Source: Collinsella aerofaciens (GTDB lineage: Bacteria > Actinomycetota > Coriobacteriia > Coriobacteriales > Coriobacteriaceae). From it: 64,000 bases of DNA. The stretch covers positions 28,183 to 92,182 of the forward strand of contig NZ_JAQLEM010000006.1 of the NCBI RefSeq assembly GCF_028209885.1. The letters are read 5' to 3'. The notes beneath the pieces are model-generated. The model did not search any database and was not told the origin of the DNA. It saw nothing but the letters and a program-made list of their open reading frames with translations. The stretch's first letter is position 1, and each line of letters opens with the position of its first letter. The position numbers and the translations under genes were made by a program. Of the stretch, positions 1 through 9,098 are shown one piece after another.

Positions 1-1596
1 GGGGCAGACGCAGGCCTCGCCCAGGTAGCTCTCGGGAGCGTCGGTGAACCAGGCGTCGGAGCCCTTCTCGTGGAAGAGCTTGATGACGGCGTCGAGCGTA
101 GCGTCGTTCATGACCTTCTCGCCGCAGTCGGCACAGGTGTAGCTGGGGATAGGCACGCCCCAGTTGCGCTGACGGCTGATGCACCAGTCGGGACGCTGCT
201 CAACCATGGCGCCGATGCGGTTTGCCGCGTGGGCCGGATACCACTTGACGTTCTCGCGAACCTCCTTGCCAGCCTGCTCGCGCAAACCAGTCTTGTCCAT
301 CGAGACAAACCACTGGTCGGTAGCACGGAAGAGCACCGGGTGCTTGCAGCGCCAGCAGTGCGGATAGCTGTGCGTGATCTTCTTCTCGAGGACCAGGGTT
401 CCGCGCTCGCGCAGGAACTCGATGATGTGCGGGTTGGCCTCATCGGTATCCATACCGCTGAAGGGGCCACCGGTGCCAAACTCCTCACCGGTGTAGAACT
501 TGCCGTCGTCATCGACCGGCATGCAGATGTCGGTGATGCCCTCCTTGAGGCAGGCGAAGTAGTCGTCGACGCCGTGGCCGGGCGAGTTGTGGACGATACC
601 GGTACCGTCATCGACACCGACGTAATCGGCCAGCAGCGCCACGCCCTCAACGCCGTCAAAGATCGGCTGCTTGTAGTGGATGTGGTGGAAGGTCTCAGCG
701 GGAACCACATAGGGCTTACCGTCGACCATAACAGGGGTGTACTCCCAGCCAAACTCCTCGCAGCACTTGGGAGCCAGGTCCTCGAGCATGACCTCGGCAC
801 GCCCATCGTGCTCAACGGCAACATAGGCGGAGCCGGGCTTGAGGGAAACTGCCTGGTCGGAGGGGATGGTCCACGGCGTGGTCGTCCAGATGATAAAGTC
901 GACCGGGCCGTCGAAGTTCTCGAGGCCGGCGGGCTTGGAGGTCATCTCAAAGCGAACGAAGATGGAGGGGCTCGTCTCGTCGGAGTACTCGATCTCGGCC
1001 TCGGCCAGCGCGGTGTGGCAGTGCTTGCACCAGTGGACGGGCTTATGACCGCGATAGATCATGCCCTTGTCGAACATGGCCTTGAAGACCTCGATGTCGG
1101 CGGCATCGTGCTGGTGATAGAGCGTCAAATAGGGGTTGTCCCAGTCGCCAAGCACGCCCAGGCGACGGAAGCCGGCCTTCTGCAGCTCGATGTTCTCGAC
1201 AGCGAACTTGTTGCAAAGCTCGCGGATCTTAGCCGTGGAGGTCTGGTTGAACTTCTCGGTGCCTAGCTTCTCCTCGACCTTGTGCTCGATCGGCTGGCCA
1301 TGGCAGTCCCAACCAGGAACATAGGGAACCTCATAGCCCTGCATCATCCAGTAACGGTTGATCATGTCCTTGGAGATCTTGTTCATGGCGTGGCCGATGT
1401 GGATCGGGCCGTTGGCGTACGGAGGACCGTCGTGCAGCACGAACTTCTTGTGACCCTCGTTCTTCTTTAGAACTTGCTCGTAGACCTTGTTGTCCTGCCA
1501 GTCCTTGAGTCGCTTGGGCTCGGACTTGGAAAGACCGGCACGCATGGGAAATCCGGTTTTGGGCAGATTCATCGTCTGCTTGTACTCGTTTGCCAC
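1..1596 (-). CDS. ileS: Isoleucyl-tRNA synthetase, N-terminal 532 residues (runs off the window)
   Basis: This enzyme charges tRNA-Ile with isoleucine in the cytosol and edits mischarged valine. The visible part is a class I synthetase: GPPYANGPIHIGHA (HIGH motif at about residues 66-69), a WTTTPWTIPSDQA segment in the editing domain, and NWGVPIPSY before the window edge. Its frame stays open to base 1, so the KMSKS region and C-terminus lie outside. The start is a GTG at 1596 preceded by AAGAAGGGGG a few bases upstream. A T-box leader precedes it. Identity is certain from length and motifs. Confidence 0.97.
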   Translation of the reverse strand, partial: MANEYKQTMNLPKTGFPMRAGLSKSEPKRLKDWQDNKVYEQVLKKNEGHKKFVLHDGPPYANGPIHIGHAMNKISKDMINRYWMMQGYEVPYVPGWDCHGQPIEHKVEEKLGTEKFNQTSTAKIRELCNKFAVENIELQKAGFRRLGVLGDWDNPYLTLYHQHDAADIEVFKAMFDKGMIYRGHKPVHWCKHCHTALAEAEIEYSDETSPSIFVRFEMTSKPAGLENFDGPVDFIIWTTTPWTIPSDQAVSLKPGSAYVAVEHDGRAEVMLEDLAPKCCEEFGWEYTPVMVDGKPYVVPAETFHHIHYKQPIFDGVEGVALLADYVGVDDGTGIVHNSPGHGVDDYFACLKEGITDICMPVDDDGKFYTGEEFGTGGPFSGMDTDEANPHIIEFLRERGTLVLEKKITHSYPHCWRCKHPVLFRATDQWFVSMDKTGLREQAGKEVRENVKWYPAHAANRIGAMVEQRPDWCISRQRNWGVPIPSYTCADCGEKVMNDATLDAVIKLFHEKGSDAWFTDAPESYLGEACVCP

Positions 1597-1965
1597 GGTA
1601 CCCCCTTCTTGTCATGGGCGCGCACGCCCTCTGGGCACCAAAAAAGCGCCCGTCCCTACAAGCTGGGACGAAGCGCCACAAAAAGGGCAGTCTGCCCGTA
1701 AAAGCTCTTCGCTTAACCACCCAGCTTAGATGCCCTCACCCGCGTCGCCGCGCGCTCGCATCCGTTACTCGGCTGGCCTGTATCGACGACCATCTCGGCG
1801 ATGTCTACTAAGACGAACCTGCGCGGCACGTCCGTTGGGACCGCAGCTCCGGGGTGATTTTCATCGGTCGCATGCACGGGTTCTCAGCGCTCCCCGCTCT
1901 CTGTAGCATGCGGACGGCCGACTACTCGTCCCCATCAACGCTTATGCGGAGTATGCTAGCACGTT
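1597..1965 (-). promoter_or_regulatory. Ile-specific T-box riboswitch leader of ileS
   Basis: Read on the minus strand, the leader has the stem I hallmarks AGAGAG and GCTGAGAACCCG, then an ATC (Ile) specifier codon at 1858-1856, followed by ACCCCGGAG. The T-box motif (GGGTGG at 1722-1717) sits in AAGCTGGG, which is exactly complementary to CCCAGCTT in the 5' arm of a terminator hairpin at 1677-1645 that ends in six U. This gives mutually exclusive antiterminator and terminator folds. Uncharged tRNA-Ile should favour readthrough into ileS. An extended -10 element (TGCTAGCAT at 1961-1953) lies at the upstream edge. The rest of the 1597-2082 gap holds no gene I can support. Confidence 0.9.
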
Positions 1966-2082
1966 CCGCGCCGGCGAAAAACCCTCAACACTGGTTTTAT
2001 ACGTTCGAAATTTCTCGCGGCTGTGGACCTTCTCTTGGAGCAAAATACCTGAAAGCACTTTATCGAACGAAAGAAGGTTGCT

Positions 2083-3171
2083 ATGCGCACGATTGGAATG
2101 AGCGACTACACCGTTGGCGAGGATTGCTTTGACGAGCTGCCCGGCGCGCTGGCCGAGTACGGCGCGAAGAAGGTCGCGATCATCGGTGGTAAGCGGGCAC
2201 TGGCCGCAGCACTTCCCGGTATCGAAGCTGCGCTGGCGGGTACCGACGTCGAAATTCTGGAGACGCGCGTCTACGGCACCAACAGTACGCGCGCAAATAT
2301 CGCCAAGGTCGCAAACTCCCCCGCCTGCCAGGAAGCTGACGTGCTTATCGCATGCGGCGGCGGCAAGGCGCTCGACACCGTGAAGACCGCAGCTATCGAG
2401 CTCAAGAAGATCGTCTTTACGGTCCCGACGATCTGTTCCAACTGCTCCGCCGCGACCGCCATTGCCGTCGTGTACAACGACGACGGCTCACTCGAGGGCT
2501 ATTCGTACCCCAACCGACCGGCGCACATCTTCATCAACCCCAAGATCATCGCCGAGGCACCGGCAGAGTATTTCTGGGCCGGCGTGGGCGATGCCCTGTC
2601 CAAGCAACCCGAAGTCGAGTACGCCACGAGTGCCGGCAACCTGGAGCACACAGCCGGTCTTGGCCTGGCACTCGCCCACACCTGCTCCGAGCCGCTGTTT
2701 ACCTACGGCGTCCAAGGTCTTGAGGACGTACGCCAGAACCTGTCGAGCGAGGCCGTCAAGCAGATCGCGCTCGACATCGTGGTCAACACGGGCTATGTCT
2801 CGAACCTGACCAACCAGAACGATTACTACTACAACTCGAGCGTGGCGCACGCGTTCTACAACGCTACCTGCAGCATTCCGCGCGAGGGCACCTACCTGCA
2901 CGGCGAGGTCGTGAGCCTGGGCGTGCTGGTACTGTTTGCCTATACGGGAGACACCGAGAACCTTGAGCGCTACGCCGCCTTTAACAAGCAGATGGGCCTG
3001 CCCGTAACGCTTGAGCAAGTCGGACTTTCCGAGGTCGACATCCCTGCCCTGTGCGAATATGCACACGCCACCAACGAGTGGAAGCAGGGAAACCCCGAGC
3101 CCTTCACCGACGAAAAGTTCGCCGCCGCCATCAAGGCCGCCAACGCCTACGGCCACTCTATCCTGGCCTAA
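2083..3171 (+). CDS. Iron-containing alcohol dehydrogenase family protein, glycerol dehydrogenase-like
   Basis: This is an NAD-dependent group III (metal-dependent) alcohol dehydrogenase, closest in architecture to glycerol dehydrogenase GldA, which oxidises glycerol to dihydroxyacetone. The 362 residues match the family length. The nucleotide-binding GGGKALDTVK lies at 92-101. Putative metal ligands are Asp170 (GVGDALSK), His256 (SVAHAFY) and His273 (YLHGE), the spacing seen in GldA. AGAAGG precedes the ATG at 2083; Met6 is a weaker alternative start. It stands alone, divergent from ileS, with a terminator just after it. The substrate cannot be fixed from sequence; other polyols or aldehydes are possible. 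Confidence 0.85.
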   Translation: MRTIGMSDYTVGEDCFDELPGALAEYGAKKVAIIGGKRALAAALPGIEAALAGTDVEILETRVYGTNSTRANIAKVANSPACQEADVLIACGGGKALDTVKTAAIELKKIVFTVPTICSNCSAATAIAVVYNDDGSLEGYSYPNRPAHIFINPKIIAEAPAEYFWAGVGDALSKQPEVEYATSAGNLEHTAGLGLALAHTCSEPLFTYGVQGLEDVRQNLSSEAVKQIALDIVVNTGYVSNLTNQNDYYYNSSVAHAFYNATCSIPREGTYLHGEVVSLGVLVLFAYTGDTENLERYAAFNKQMGLPVTLEQVGLSEVDIPALCEYAHATNEWKQGNPEPFTDEKFAAAIKAANAYGHSILA

Positions 3172-3180
3172 CCGACCAAA

Positions 3181-3214
3181 ACCGCCACAAAGGGGACAGT
3201 ACCTTTGTGGCGGT
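3181..3214 (+). terminator. Intrinsic terminator after the GldA-like gene
   Basis: A perfect 13-bp stem (ACCGCCACAAAGG / CCTTTGTGGCGGT) with an 8-nt loop is followed by a run of T. The loop side carries GGGGACAGTACC, a core seen in other extragenic palindromes of this window. Confidence 0.85.
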
Positions 3215-3217
3215 TTT

Positions 3218-3673
3218 TTATTGCTGTAACATGCTCGAGTCGAATTCGCTTGCCGGGATCACGCGGTAGCCGTGGCGCAGGAGCAGGTCAACGAAGACAC
3301 CGTTACCCGTTGTGAGCGTGCCGCTGAAGGATCCGTCGTAGATATGGCCCACGCCACACGACGGACTGCGATCCTGCAAGACGCACGCAGCAATCTCGGA
3401 CGGGCCGCCCGCTTGCTCGCACATATCGAGCGCACGTTGAGCGCCCAGACGGAATTCGCGATCGACCGAGATGCCCCCGCAGGTACGGACCTCGCCGTTC
3501 ACAATCTCGGACGGCATGCGCGGCGTGGGCAGCCCCCCAAAGACCTCAGGGCACACCAAGAGGACCTCAGTCCCCGTGCGTTCGCAGGCATCGACCAACT
3601 CGCGATGATAGTTGTCAAGCCCGTTATACTTGCAGCTCTCGCCCATCAAGCAGGCGCTCACCACGATCTTCAT
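3218..3673 (-). CDS. DUF523 family protein (YbbK-like)
   Basis: A small cytosolic protein of the DUF523 family, whose biochemical role is not established. The sequence opens MKIVVSACLMGESCKYNG and contains CPEVFGGLPTPR and LQDRSPSCGVG, the conserved cysteine-containing motifs of the family. I chose the ATG at 3673 because GAGAGGG lies about 6 nt upstream. The open frame extends further to a TTG at 3688, but that start has no ribosome site. It lies downstream of ftsH on the same strand, separated by a terminator, so it is probably transcribed separately. Conserved cysteines suggest metal or redox chemistry, an inference only. Confidence 0.85.
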   Translation of the reverse strand: MKIVVSACLMGESCKYNGLDNYHRELVDACERTGTEVLLVCPEVFGGLPTPRMPSEIVNGEVRTCGGISVDREFRLGAQRALDMCEQAGGPSEIAACVLQDRSPSCGVGHIYDGSFSGTLTTGNGVFVDLLLRHGYRVIPASEFDSSMLQQ

Positions 3674-3693
3674 TTCCATCCCTCTCAAGCAAA

Positions 3694-3728
3694 ACGCCCC
3701 AATTGAGAAAGCTGCTCAAATGGGGCGT
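3694..3728 (-). terminator. Terminator after ftsH
   Basis: On the minus strand the stem ACGCCCCATTTGAG / CTCAATTGGGGCGT (one internal mismatch) is followed by TTTT. It lies directly after the ftsH stop and before the DUF523 ribosome site. Confidence 0.75.
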
Positions 3729-3754
3729 CGGCGTTTACTGGCTCGGCCGCGGCT

Positions 3755-5662
3755 TTACTGCTGCTTGGGCATCAGCGGATTCTCGCGCGTGAGGAGGTTC
3801 ATGAACTCCTCGCCCGTGATGGTCTCCTTCTTGTACAGATAACGAGCCAGCTCATGGAGCTTGAACTTGTTCTCCTTCAGAATCTGCAGGGCACGGTCGT
3901 GCGCATCCTCGATCAACTTGGCGACAATTGCGTCCACGCGCTCGGCCGTACCGGGAGCGCAGGTGAGCGACGTGTCCTGGTTGAGGTACGCGTTCTGCAC
4001 GGTACCGAGCGCCATCATGCCAAACTCATCGGACATACCAAAGCGCGTCACCATGTTGCGGGCGAGCTTGGTGGCCTGCTCGATATCGTTGGCGGCACCG
4101 GTCGTCATCTCGCCAAAGATGAGCTCCTCGGCCGCGCGACCACCGCAGTAGACGGCGAGCTTGTCCAGAACCTCCTGGCGCGTCGTCAGGAAGCGCTCGT
4201 CCTCCTCCACTTGCATGGTGTAGCCCAGAGCACCGCTCGTGCGCGGCACAATGGTGATCTTCGTGACCGGCGCAGAGCCCTTCTGGCGGGCGGCAACAAT
4301 AGCATGGCCGATTTCGTGATAAGAAACGACCTGCTTCTCGTGGTCGGACAGCACCGTGGACTTGCGCTGCTGTCCGGCGATGACGACCTCAACCGACTCC
4401 TCAAAATCGTCCTGCGTGGCACGCTTGCGACCCTCACGGACGGCTCGCAGGGCGCCCTCGTTGATGATGTTGGCCAGGTCGGCGCCCGAGGCACCGGGCG
4501 TGGCGCGGGCAATCGCGGTCAGGTCGATCGGCGGCTGTGTCTTCACGCTCTTGGCATGCAGCTCAAGAATGTTCTTACGGCCGGTCAGGTCGGGCAGCTC
4601 GACAGGGATGCGGCGATCAAAACGACCGGGGCGCAGCAGAGCGGGATCGAGGCTGTCGGGACGGTTGGTGGCAGCGAGGACGACGATACCCTTGTGGTTA
4701 TCGAAACCGTCCATCTCGGTCAGCAGCTGGTTGAGCGTCTGCTCGCGCTCATCGTTGCCGCTAAAGCCGCCGCCATCGCGCTTCTTGCCGATGGTATCAA
4801 TCTCATCGATAAAGACGATGCACGGGGCCTTTTCCTTGGCCTGCTTAAACAGGTCGCGAACTTTAGCGGCACCGCGGCCGACGAACATCTCAACAAACTC
4901 AGAACCAGAAATACTAAAGAACGGCACGCCCGCCTCGCCGGCCACAGCCTTGGCAAGCAGGGTTTTACCAGTACCCGGAGGGCCGACAAGCAGAGCACCA
5001 CGCGGCAGCTTGGCGCCGATCTCCTCGTAGCGCTGCGGCTTCTCCAGAAAGTCAACGACCTCCTTGAGGGACTCCTTGGCCTCTTCCTGGCCGGCGACAT
5101 CCTTAAAGGTCACGCCCACGTCCTTGGAGGCGATCACGCGCGCGCCGGACTTACCCAGTCCGCCGCCGCCAAAACCGCCGCCGCCAAAGTTCATCGACGG
5201 GCCGTCATCGCCCATAGCCTTCTTCATGCGGCGGTTGAGCCACCAACCGATGAGGAAGAAAATCGCCATGGGAAGGATGAGCGTGAGCAGGTAGTAGGTC
5301 ATCAAACCCGAGTTTTTATCGGGAACGACCGACTCCAGCGAAGCGCCAGACTCAAGCACGCGATCGGTAAAGCCCGCATCATTCGGCACACCGGTCGTCT
5401 TATAGGCGATGTTCTCGTCCTCGCCCTTCTTGGTGTAATAAATCGTATAGTCGTCGGTGTTGTACTCGACCTTTTCGACGCTCTTCTTGTCGAGCGCTTT
5501 GACAAACGTCGAGTAATCGGTCTTCGTAATCTGCTGCGTGTGACCGATGTTGGGGAACAGAACGGTCGAGAGCACGAGGTAGACGACGAAGGCGATGAGC
5601 ACGTAGAGGATCATATTCCGTCTACGCTTGTTGTCATCCATCTCCATCTGCTTGAACTCCAT
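3755..5662 (-). CDS. ftsH: ATP-dependent zinc metalloprotease FtsH
   Basis: A membrane-anchored AAA+ protease that degrades misfolded and regulatory membrane and cytosolic proteins. Two N-terminal membrane segments (about residues 17-35 and 121-141) bracket an extracytoplasmic domain. Then come a Gly-rich linker, Walker A GPPGTGKT (227-234), Walker B FIDEID (284-289), the second region of homology with RPGRFDR (344-350), and the zinc-protease motif HEIGH (449-453). At 635 residues it is the usual length. The first ATG lacks a good ribosome site; Met6, with GGAG upstream, is a reasonable alternative. All catalytic motifs are intact. Confidence 0.98.
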   Translation of the reverse strand: MEFKQMEMDDNKRRRNMILYVLIAFVVYLVLSTVLFPNIGHTQQITKTDYSTFVKALDKKSVEKVEYNTDDYTIYYTKKGEDENIAYKTTGVPNDAGFTDRVLESGASLESVVPDKNSGLMTYYLLTLILPMAIFFLIGWWLNRRMKKAMGDDGPSMNFGGGGFGGGGLGKSGARVIASKDVGVTFKDVAGQEEAKESLKEVVDFLEKPQRYEEIGAKLPRGALLVGPPGTGKTLLAKAVAGEAGVPFFSISGSEFVEMFVGRGAAKVRDLFKQAKEKAPCIVFIDEIDTIGKKRDGGGFSGNDEREQTLNQLLTEMDGFDNHKGIVVLAATNRPDSLDPALLRPGRFDRRIPVELPDLTGRKNILELHAKSVKTQPPIDLTAIARATPGASGADLANIINEGALRAVREGRKRATQDDFEESVEVVIAGQQRKSTVLSDHEKQVVSYHEIGHAIVAARQKGSAPVTKITIVPRTSGALGYTMQVEEDERFLTTRQEVLDKLAVYCGGRAAEELIFGEMTTGAANDIEQATKLARNMVTRFGMSDEFGMMALGTVQNAYLNQDTSLTCAPGTAERVDAIVAKLIEDAHDRALQILKENKFKLHELARYLYKKETITGEEFMNLLTRENPLMPKQQ

Positions 5663-5739
5663 CTACTGGGGTTAATAATGCTTTCTAGAATACCCAACCC
5701 GGACGGCGATAAACCGACGCCGGGCACGAAAAGACAGAG

Positions 5740-5987
5740 ATGGCATCACTGGAAGTCGGCAAGGTTCAAATCTATACGGGCGACGGCAAGGGCAAGACGA
5801 CGGCTGCTTTGGGGCGCGAGAGGATGTCGAGGAACTGATTGCGATAAAGCCCGCCACCACGGAGCTCGTGCTCACCGGCCGCGGCCTGCTGCCCCTCGCG
5901 GACCTCGCCGACCTGGTCACCGAAATGCGTCCCATAAAACATTACTTCGACGAAGGCCTCTTAGCCCGCCAAGGCATCGAATACTAA
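5740..5987 (+). pseudogene. Remnant of a corrinoid adenosyltransferase gene (CobA/CobO/BtuR type)
   Basis: The first frame opens with ATG at 5740 and reads MASLEVGKVQIYTGDGKGKTTAALG, the N-terminal P-loop of ATP:corrinoid adenosyltransferases, then hits TGA at 5836-5838. From about 5814 a different frame reads EDVEELIAIKPATTELVLTG, then LADLVTEMRPIKHYF and a final GIEY before TAA at 5985-5987, the characteristic C-terminus of the family. About 90 middle codons are missing and the junction shifts frame, so this is an internal-deletion pseudogene. A functional copy may exist elsewhere. Confidence 0.85.
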
Positions 5988-5997
5988 TTGATGCAAA

Positions 5998-6062
5998 GGG
6001 GACGGAGGAAAACGGATCACTTCGCCTTATCGCCAGCCAATGATCCGTTTTCCTCCGTCCCC
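5998..6062. repeat. Extragenic inverted repeat with perfect 22-bp arms
   Basis: Arms at 5998-6019 (starting GGGGACGGAGG) and 6041-6062 (ending CCTCCGTCCCC) are perfectly complementary around a 21-nt loop. There is no U-tract on either side. It lies between the cobalamin-gene remnant and the end of the MATE gene, so it may still act as a transcription or mRNA boundary. Confidence 0.85.
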
Positions 6063-6071
6063 AAGGGACCA

Positions 6072-7421
6072 TTAGGCGGTGGCGCGGCCTAGCCAGTTGC
6101 CGCTGTGGTGGTAGATGGTGAACATGGTTGCGGTGATGAGCCAGGTTACGGGGTAGACCAGCAGTAGATGCTCGAGCGACGGATCGAAGGGCATGATCGC
6201 AAACACCCAAATCACTCTGAGTACGACGGTGCCAAAGATGGTGAGCAGCATGGGCTGCAAGCTCACGCCGGCACCGCGAATGGAGCCCGACGCGTTTTCG
6301 ATAATCGAGAAGATCGCGTAGAACGGCGCGATGAAATGAAGAATCGTCGTGGTGTACGCCGAAATCGAAACATCGTCGACAAACAGACGCGACAACGGAC
6401 CCGAGAACACCAGCAGCACGGCAGACAGGCCACCAATGAGCATAAACGACAGCACGAGCGACGTATGGTAGCCCTTGCGCATGCGCTCATAGTTGCGCGC
6501 GCCAAAGTTCTGTGCCGAGAACGTGGTGATCGACACGCCGAGCGCCTCGGTAACCATCCAGACAATGCCATCTAAGCGGCCCGAAAGACCCCACGCCGTG
6601 GTGACATCGGCACCAAACGAGTTGACCGACACCTGAATCAAAACGTTGGAAATCGAATACGCAGCAGACTGAAAGCCAAGCGGCAGACCACACGAGATCA
6701 TGCTCTTACAAATGCCAGGATCAATGCCGAGTTTGGACAGCGAAAGCCGCCACGCACCCGGTGCGTGCATCATGCGAATCACGATCATCGTGGCGTTGGA
6801 GCAAATGGTCAGCGCCACCGCGATGCCGCAGCCCAGCGCCTCCATATGAAGCACGGCAACAAAGATGACATCCAGCACCGCATTCACAAGGCAGCCGGAA
6901 GCGATGATCGCAGCAGGCCCGCGCGTGTCGCCCACGGCGCGTAGCAGTGCCGTTCCCATATTGAGCAGCAGCGCCGCAACCATGGCGGCAAAATAGCAAC
7001 GAGCATAGGCCACGCCCTCGGCCAAAAGTTCATGTGGAGTGTTCATAAGTACCAGCATGGGCTCAACGAACACTATGCCAAGAATCGAGAAAACGATACC
7101 GCCCACCAGCGCGAGCGTCATGGCCGTATGGACCGAACGGCTCAGTCGCTCATCATCGTGCTGACCAAAATACTGACCGGTAATGACCGCGCAGCCGGCG
7201 CCGACGCCAACGCAAAAGCCAATGCAGAGCTCGGTGAGCACCATCGTAGCTTGAATGCCACCTAGCGCGAGCTTGCCGCCAAACTGACCGACGATATAGG
7301 TACCGATAAGCGTGTAGGCCTGCTGAAAAAACGAACTAAAAAAGATGGGAACGCACAGCGACAGCAATTGCTGCCAAATGACTCCTTGCGTTACATCGAT
7401 AGCCGTAGATTTCTTAGCCAC
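6072..7421 (-). CDS. MATE family efflux transporter
   Basis: A multidrug and toxic compound extrusion family membrane exporter, normally driven by Na+ or H+. About 449 residues make roughly twelve hydrophobic segments. The repeated-half features are visible: an early PIFFSSFFQQAYTLIGTYIVG segment and a mid-protein LGFQSAAYSISNVLIQ segment after LISCGLPLG-like residues. The start is a GTG at 7421 with GGGAGGGC just upstream; the longer open frame to 7454 has no ribosome site. It is monocistronic and opposite to the preceding pseudogene. Substrate is unknown. Confidence 0.9.
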   Translation of the reverse strand: MAKKSTAIDVTQGVIWQQLLSLCVPIFFSSFFQQAYTLIGTYIVGQFGGKLALGGIQATMVLTELCIGFCVGVGAGCAVITGQYFGQHDDERLSRSVHTAMTLALVGGIVFSILGIVFVEPMLVLMNTPHELLAEGVAYARCYFAAMVAALLLNMGTALLRAVGDTRGPAAIIASGCLVNAVLDVIFVAVLHMEALGCGIAVALTICSNATMIVIRMMHAPGAWRLSLSKLGIDPGICKSMISCGLPLGFQSAAYSISNVLIQVSVNSFGADVTTAWGLSGRLDGIVWMVTEALGVSITTFSAQNFGARNYERMRKGYHTSLVLSFMLIGGLSAVLLVFSGPLSRLFVDDVSISAYTTTILHFIAPFYAIFSIIENASGSIRGAGVSLQPMLLTIFGTVVLRVIWVFAIMPFDPSLEHLLLVYPVTWLITATMFTIYHHSGNWLGRATA

Positions 7422-7546
7422 ACGCCCTCCCCACACGCATACGTCAATCAGCAAAACAGCAATTTAAAACCAAAGCCAAAACCAGCTTAGCACCGACTGG
7501 CGGCGACCGAAACACCCCGAATTAGAGCACGGTGCGGAATAACTGC

Positions 7547-8461
7547 CTAGTGATACAAACCCGGCTGGTAGTGATACTCATTGCTCACGTGCGGGCATAG
7601 CTGCCAAAAGGCGACGGCGCTCGCCGCGGCCACGTTGAGCGAATCGACCCCGTGCGCCATCGGAATACGCACCGCGTGGTCACAGCCGGCAATGGTCTTG
7701 GCGCCCAAGCCGGCACCCTCGGTGCCCATAAAAATCGCCAAGCGATCAATCTTCTGCAGCACAGGATCATCAAGCGAAACAGAGTCGTCCGTCAACGCCA
7801 TAGCGGCACACGAAAAACCGGCATCGTGCAACGCGCTCAGACCATCATGCGGCCACACACGAGCCTCGCTGCCAATGCGCGTCCACGGCACCTGAAACAC
7901 GGTGCCCATGCTCACGCGGGCCGAGCGACGGTACAGCGGGTCGCAGCACGTCGGGCTGACCAAAATACCGTCAACGTTCAATGCGGCAGCAGAGCGGAAA
8001 ATCGCGCCAACATTGGTGTGGTCGACAATACCCTCGAGCACGCACACGCGCACCGGACGCTCCCCCGCCGCCTCGACGACGCCACCCAAGAACTCATCAA
8101 CCGGAATCTGACGCGGGCGACGAAACGCCGCAAGCGCACCGCGCGTCACGTTAAAGCCCGTCAACTGCTCCATGAGCTCCATGGAGGCGACGAACACAGG
8201 AACAGGACCCGCGCCCTCGCGCACGACTAGGCGCTCAAACAGCGGCATCATCTGGTCGAGCCAGCGTTCGCCCAAAAGAAAGCTCACCGGCTCGTATCCG
8301 GCACGCACCGCGCGCTCAATAACCTTGGCACTCTCGGCGATAAAGATGCCCTTTTGCGGCTCTAGCACGCAGCGCAGCTCACGCTCGGTCAGACGCACGT
8401 AGGCATCGAGCCGCTCGTCCTCGAGCGAATCAATTCGCAGAACCTCAACGGCATCAGTCAT
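7547..8461 (-). CDS. TrmH/SpoU family RNA 2'-O-methyltransferase
   Basis: A SPOUT-class methyltransferase that methylates ribose 2'-OH groups in rRNA or tRNA using S-adenosylmethionine. The three SpoU motifs are present: NVGAIFRSAAALNVDGI, FMGTEGAGLG, and IPMAHGVDSLNVAAA near the C-terminus; an N-terminal substrate-binding domain precedes them. I start it at the ATG at 8461 (MTDAVEV), with GGCAGG upstream; the open frame reaches 8494 without a ribosome site. Length is 304 residues. The exact RNA target cannot be told from sequence. Confidence 0.9.
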   Translation of the reverse strand: MTDAVEVLRIDSLEDERLDAYVRLTERELRCVLEPQKGIFIAESAKVIERAVRAGYEPVSFLLGERWLDQMMPLFERLVVREGAGPVPVFVASMELMEQLTGFNVTRGALAAFRRPRQIPVDEFLGGVVEAAGERPVRVCVLEGIVDHTNVGAIFRSAAALNVDGILVSPTCCDPLYRRSARVSMGTVFQVPWTRIGSEARVWPHDGLSALHDAGFSCAAMALTDDSVSLDDPVLQKIDRLAIFMGTEGAGLGAKTIAGCDHAVRIPMAHGVDSLNVAAASAVAFWQLCPHVSNEYHYQPGLYH

Positions 8462-8570
8462 AGCAGCCTGCCCGCACCCTTCTTTACAGCACATCTATAC
8501 CAAACGAGGCGACGCTAAGCGCCGCCCCATACATTCAATCAACCCGATAATACCGTTCACGCCAGGCGAT

Positions 8571-9089
8571 TTACGCCTCAACGCGACGATACGTCACGAA
8601 CTCATAATCGACACCCTCGTCGCCCTCGCCCGAGGCAATCGTGGCAACACCGCCACGCCACGCAATCTCCCATGCGGGATCGGCGTCCAAATCGGGAAAG
8701 TACGTGTCCACGGCATGAGTGCAATGGTTGTGCGTGACCTCGGCCTCGACGCAATACGGCAAAAACTGCCGATAGACATCGCCGCCACCAATCACCCAGG
8801 CAACGGGCTCATCGGCAACCGCGGCGAGCGCCTCGTCGATGCTATGCACCACGTCGACGCCCTCGACAGCAAAATCCTCGTCGCGGGTAAGCACGATATT
8901 GCGACGGTTCTTGAGTGGACGCCCACCGGGAAAACTCAGCAGCGTCTTGCGCCCCATGATGACCGGGCAGCCCTTGGTGCAGGCCACAAAATGGCGCATG
9001 TCGGCGCGATTGGACACCACCATGTCGCCCTCGCACCCAATGCCCCAATCGTCACACACGGCGACGATAGCAGATAGCTTACACGTCAT
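8571..9089 (-). CDS. folA: Dihydrofolate reductase
   Basis: Reduces dihydrofolate to tetrahydrofolate with NADPH, regenerating the cofactor consumed by thymidylate synthase. Motifs include LSAIVAVCDDWGIG (Met20-loop region), CPVIMGRKTLLSFPGGRPL and VIGGGDVYRQFLP. At 172 residues it is the usual length. I use ATG 9089 (MTCKLSA); the open frame extends three codons upstream. It starts 9 bp after the thyA stop, so the two form a folate-cycle operon read thyA-folA. Confidence 0.95.
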   Translation of the reverse strand: MTCKLSAIVAVCDDWGIGCEGDMVVSNRADMRHFVACTKGCPVIMGRKTLLSFPGGRPLKNRRNIVLTRDEDFAVEGVDVVHSIDEALAAVADEPVAWVIGGGDVYRQFLPYCVEAEVTHNHCTHAVDTYFPDLDADPAWEIAWRGGVATIASGEGDEGVDYEFVTYRRVEA

Positions 9090-9098
9090 GAGCACCAC

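Noticed and set aside
3854-6043. 729-codon open frame on the plus strand antisense to ftsH
   Set aside because: It is the mirror of a high-GC coding region; it has no ribosome site or recognisable domain, while ftsH on the other strand is complete.
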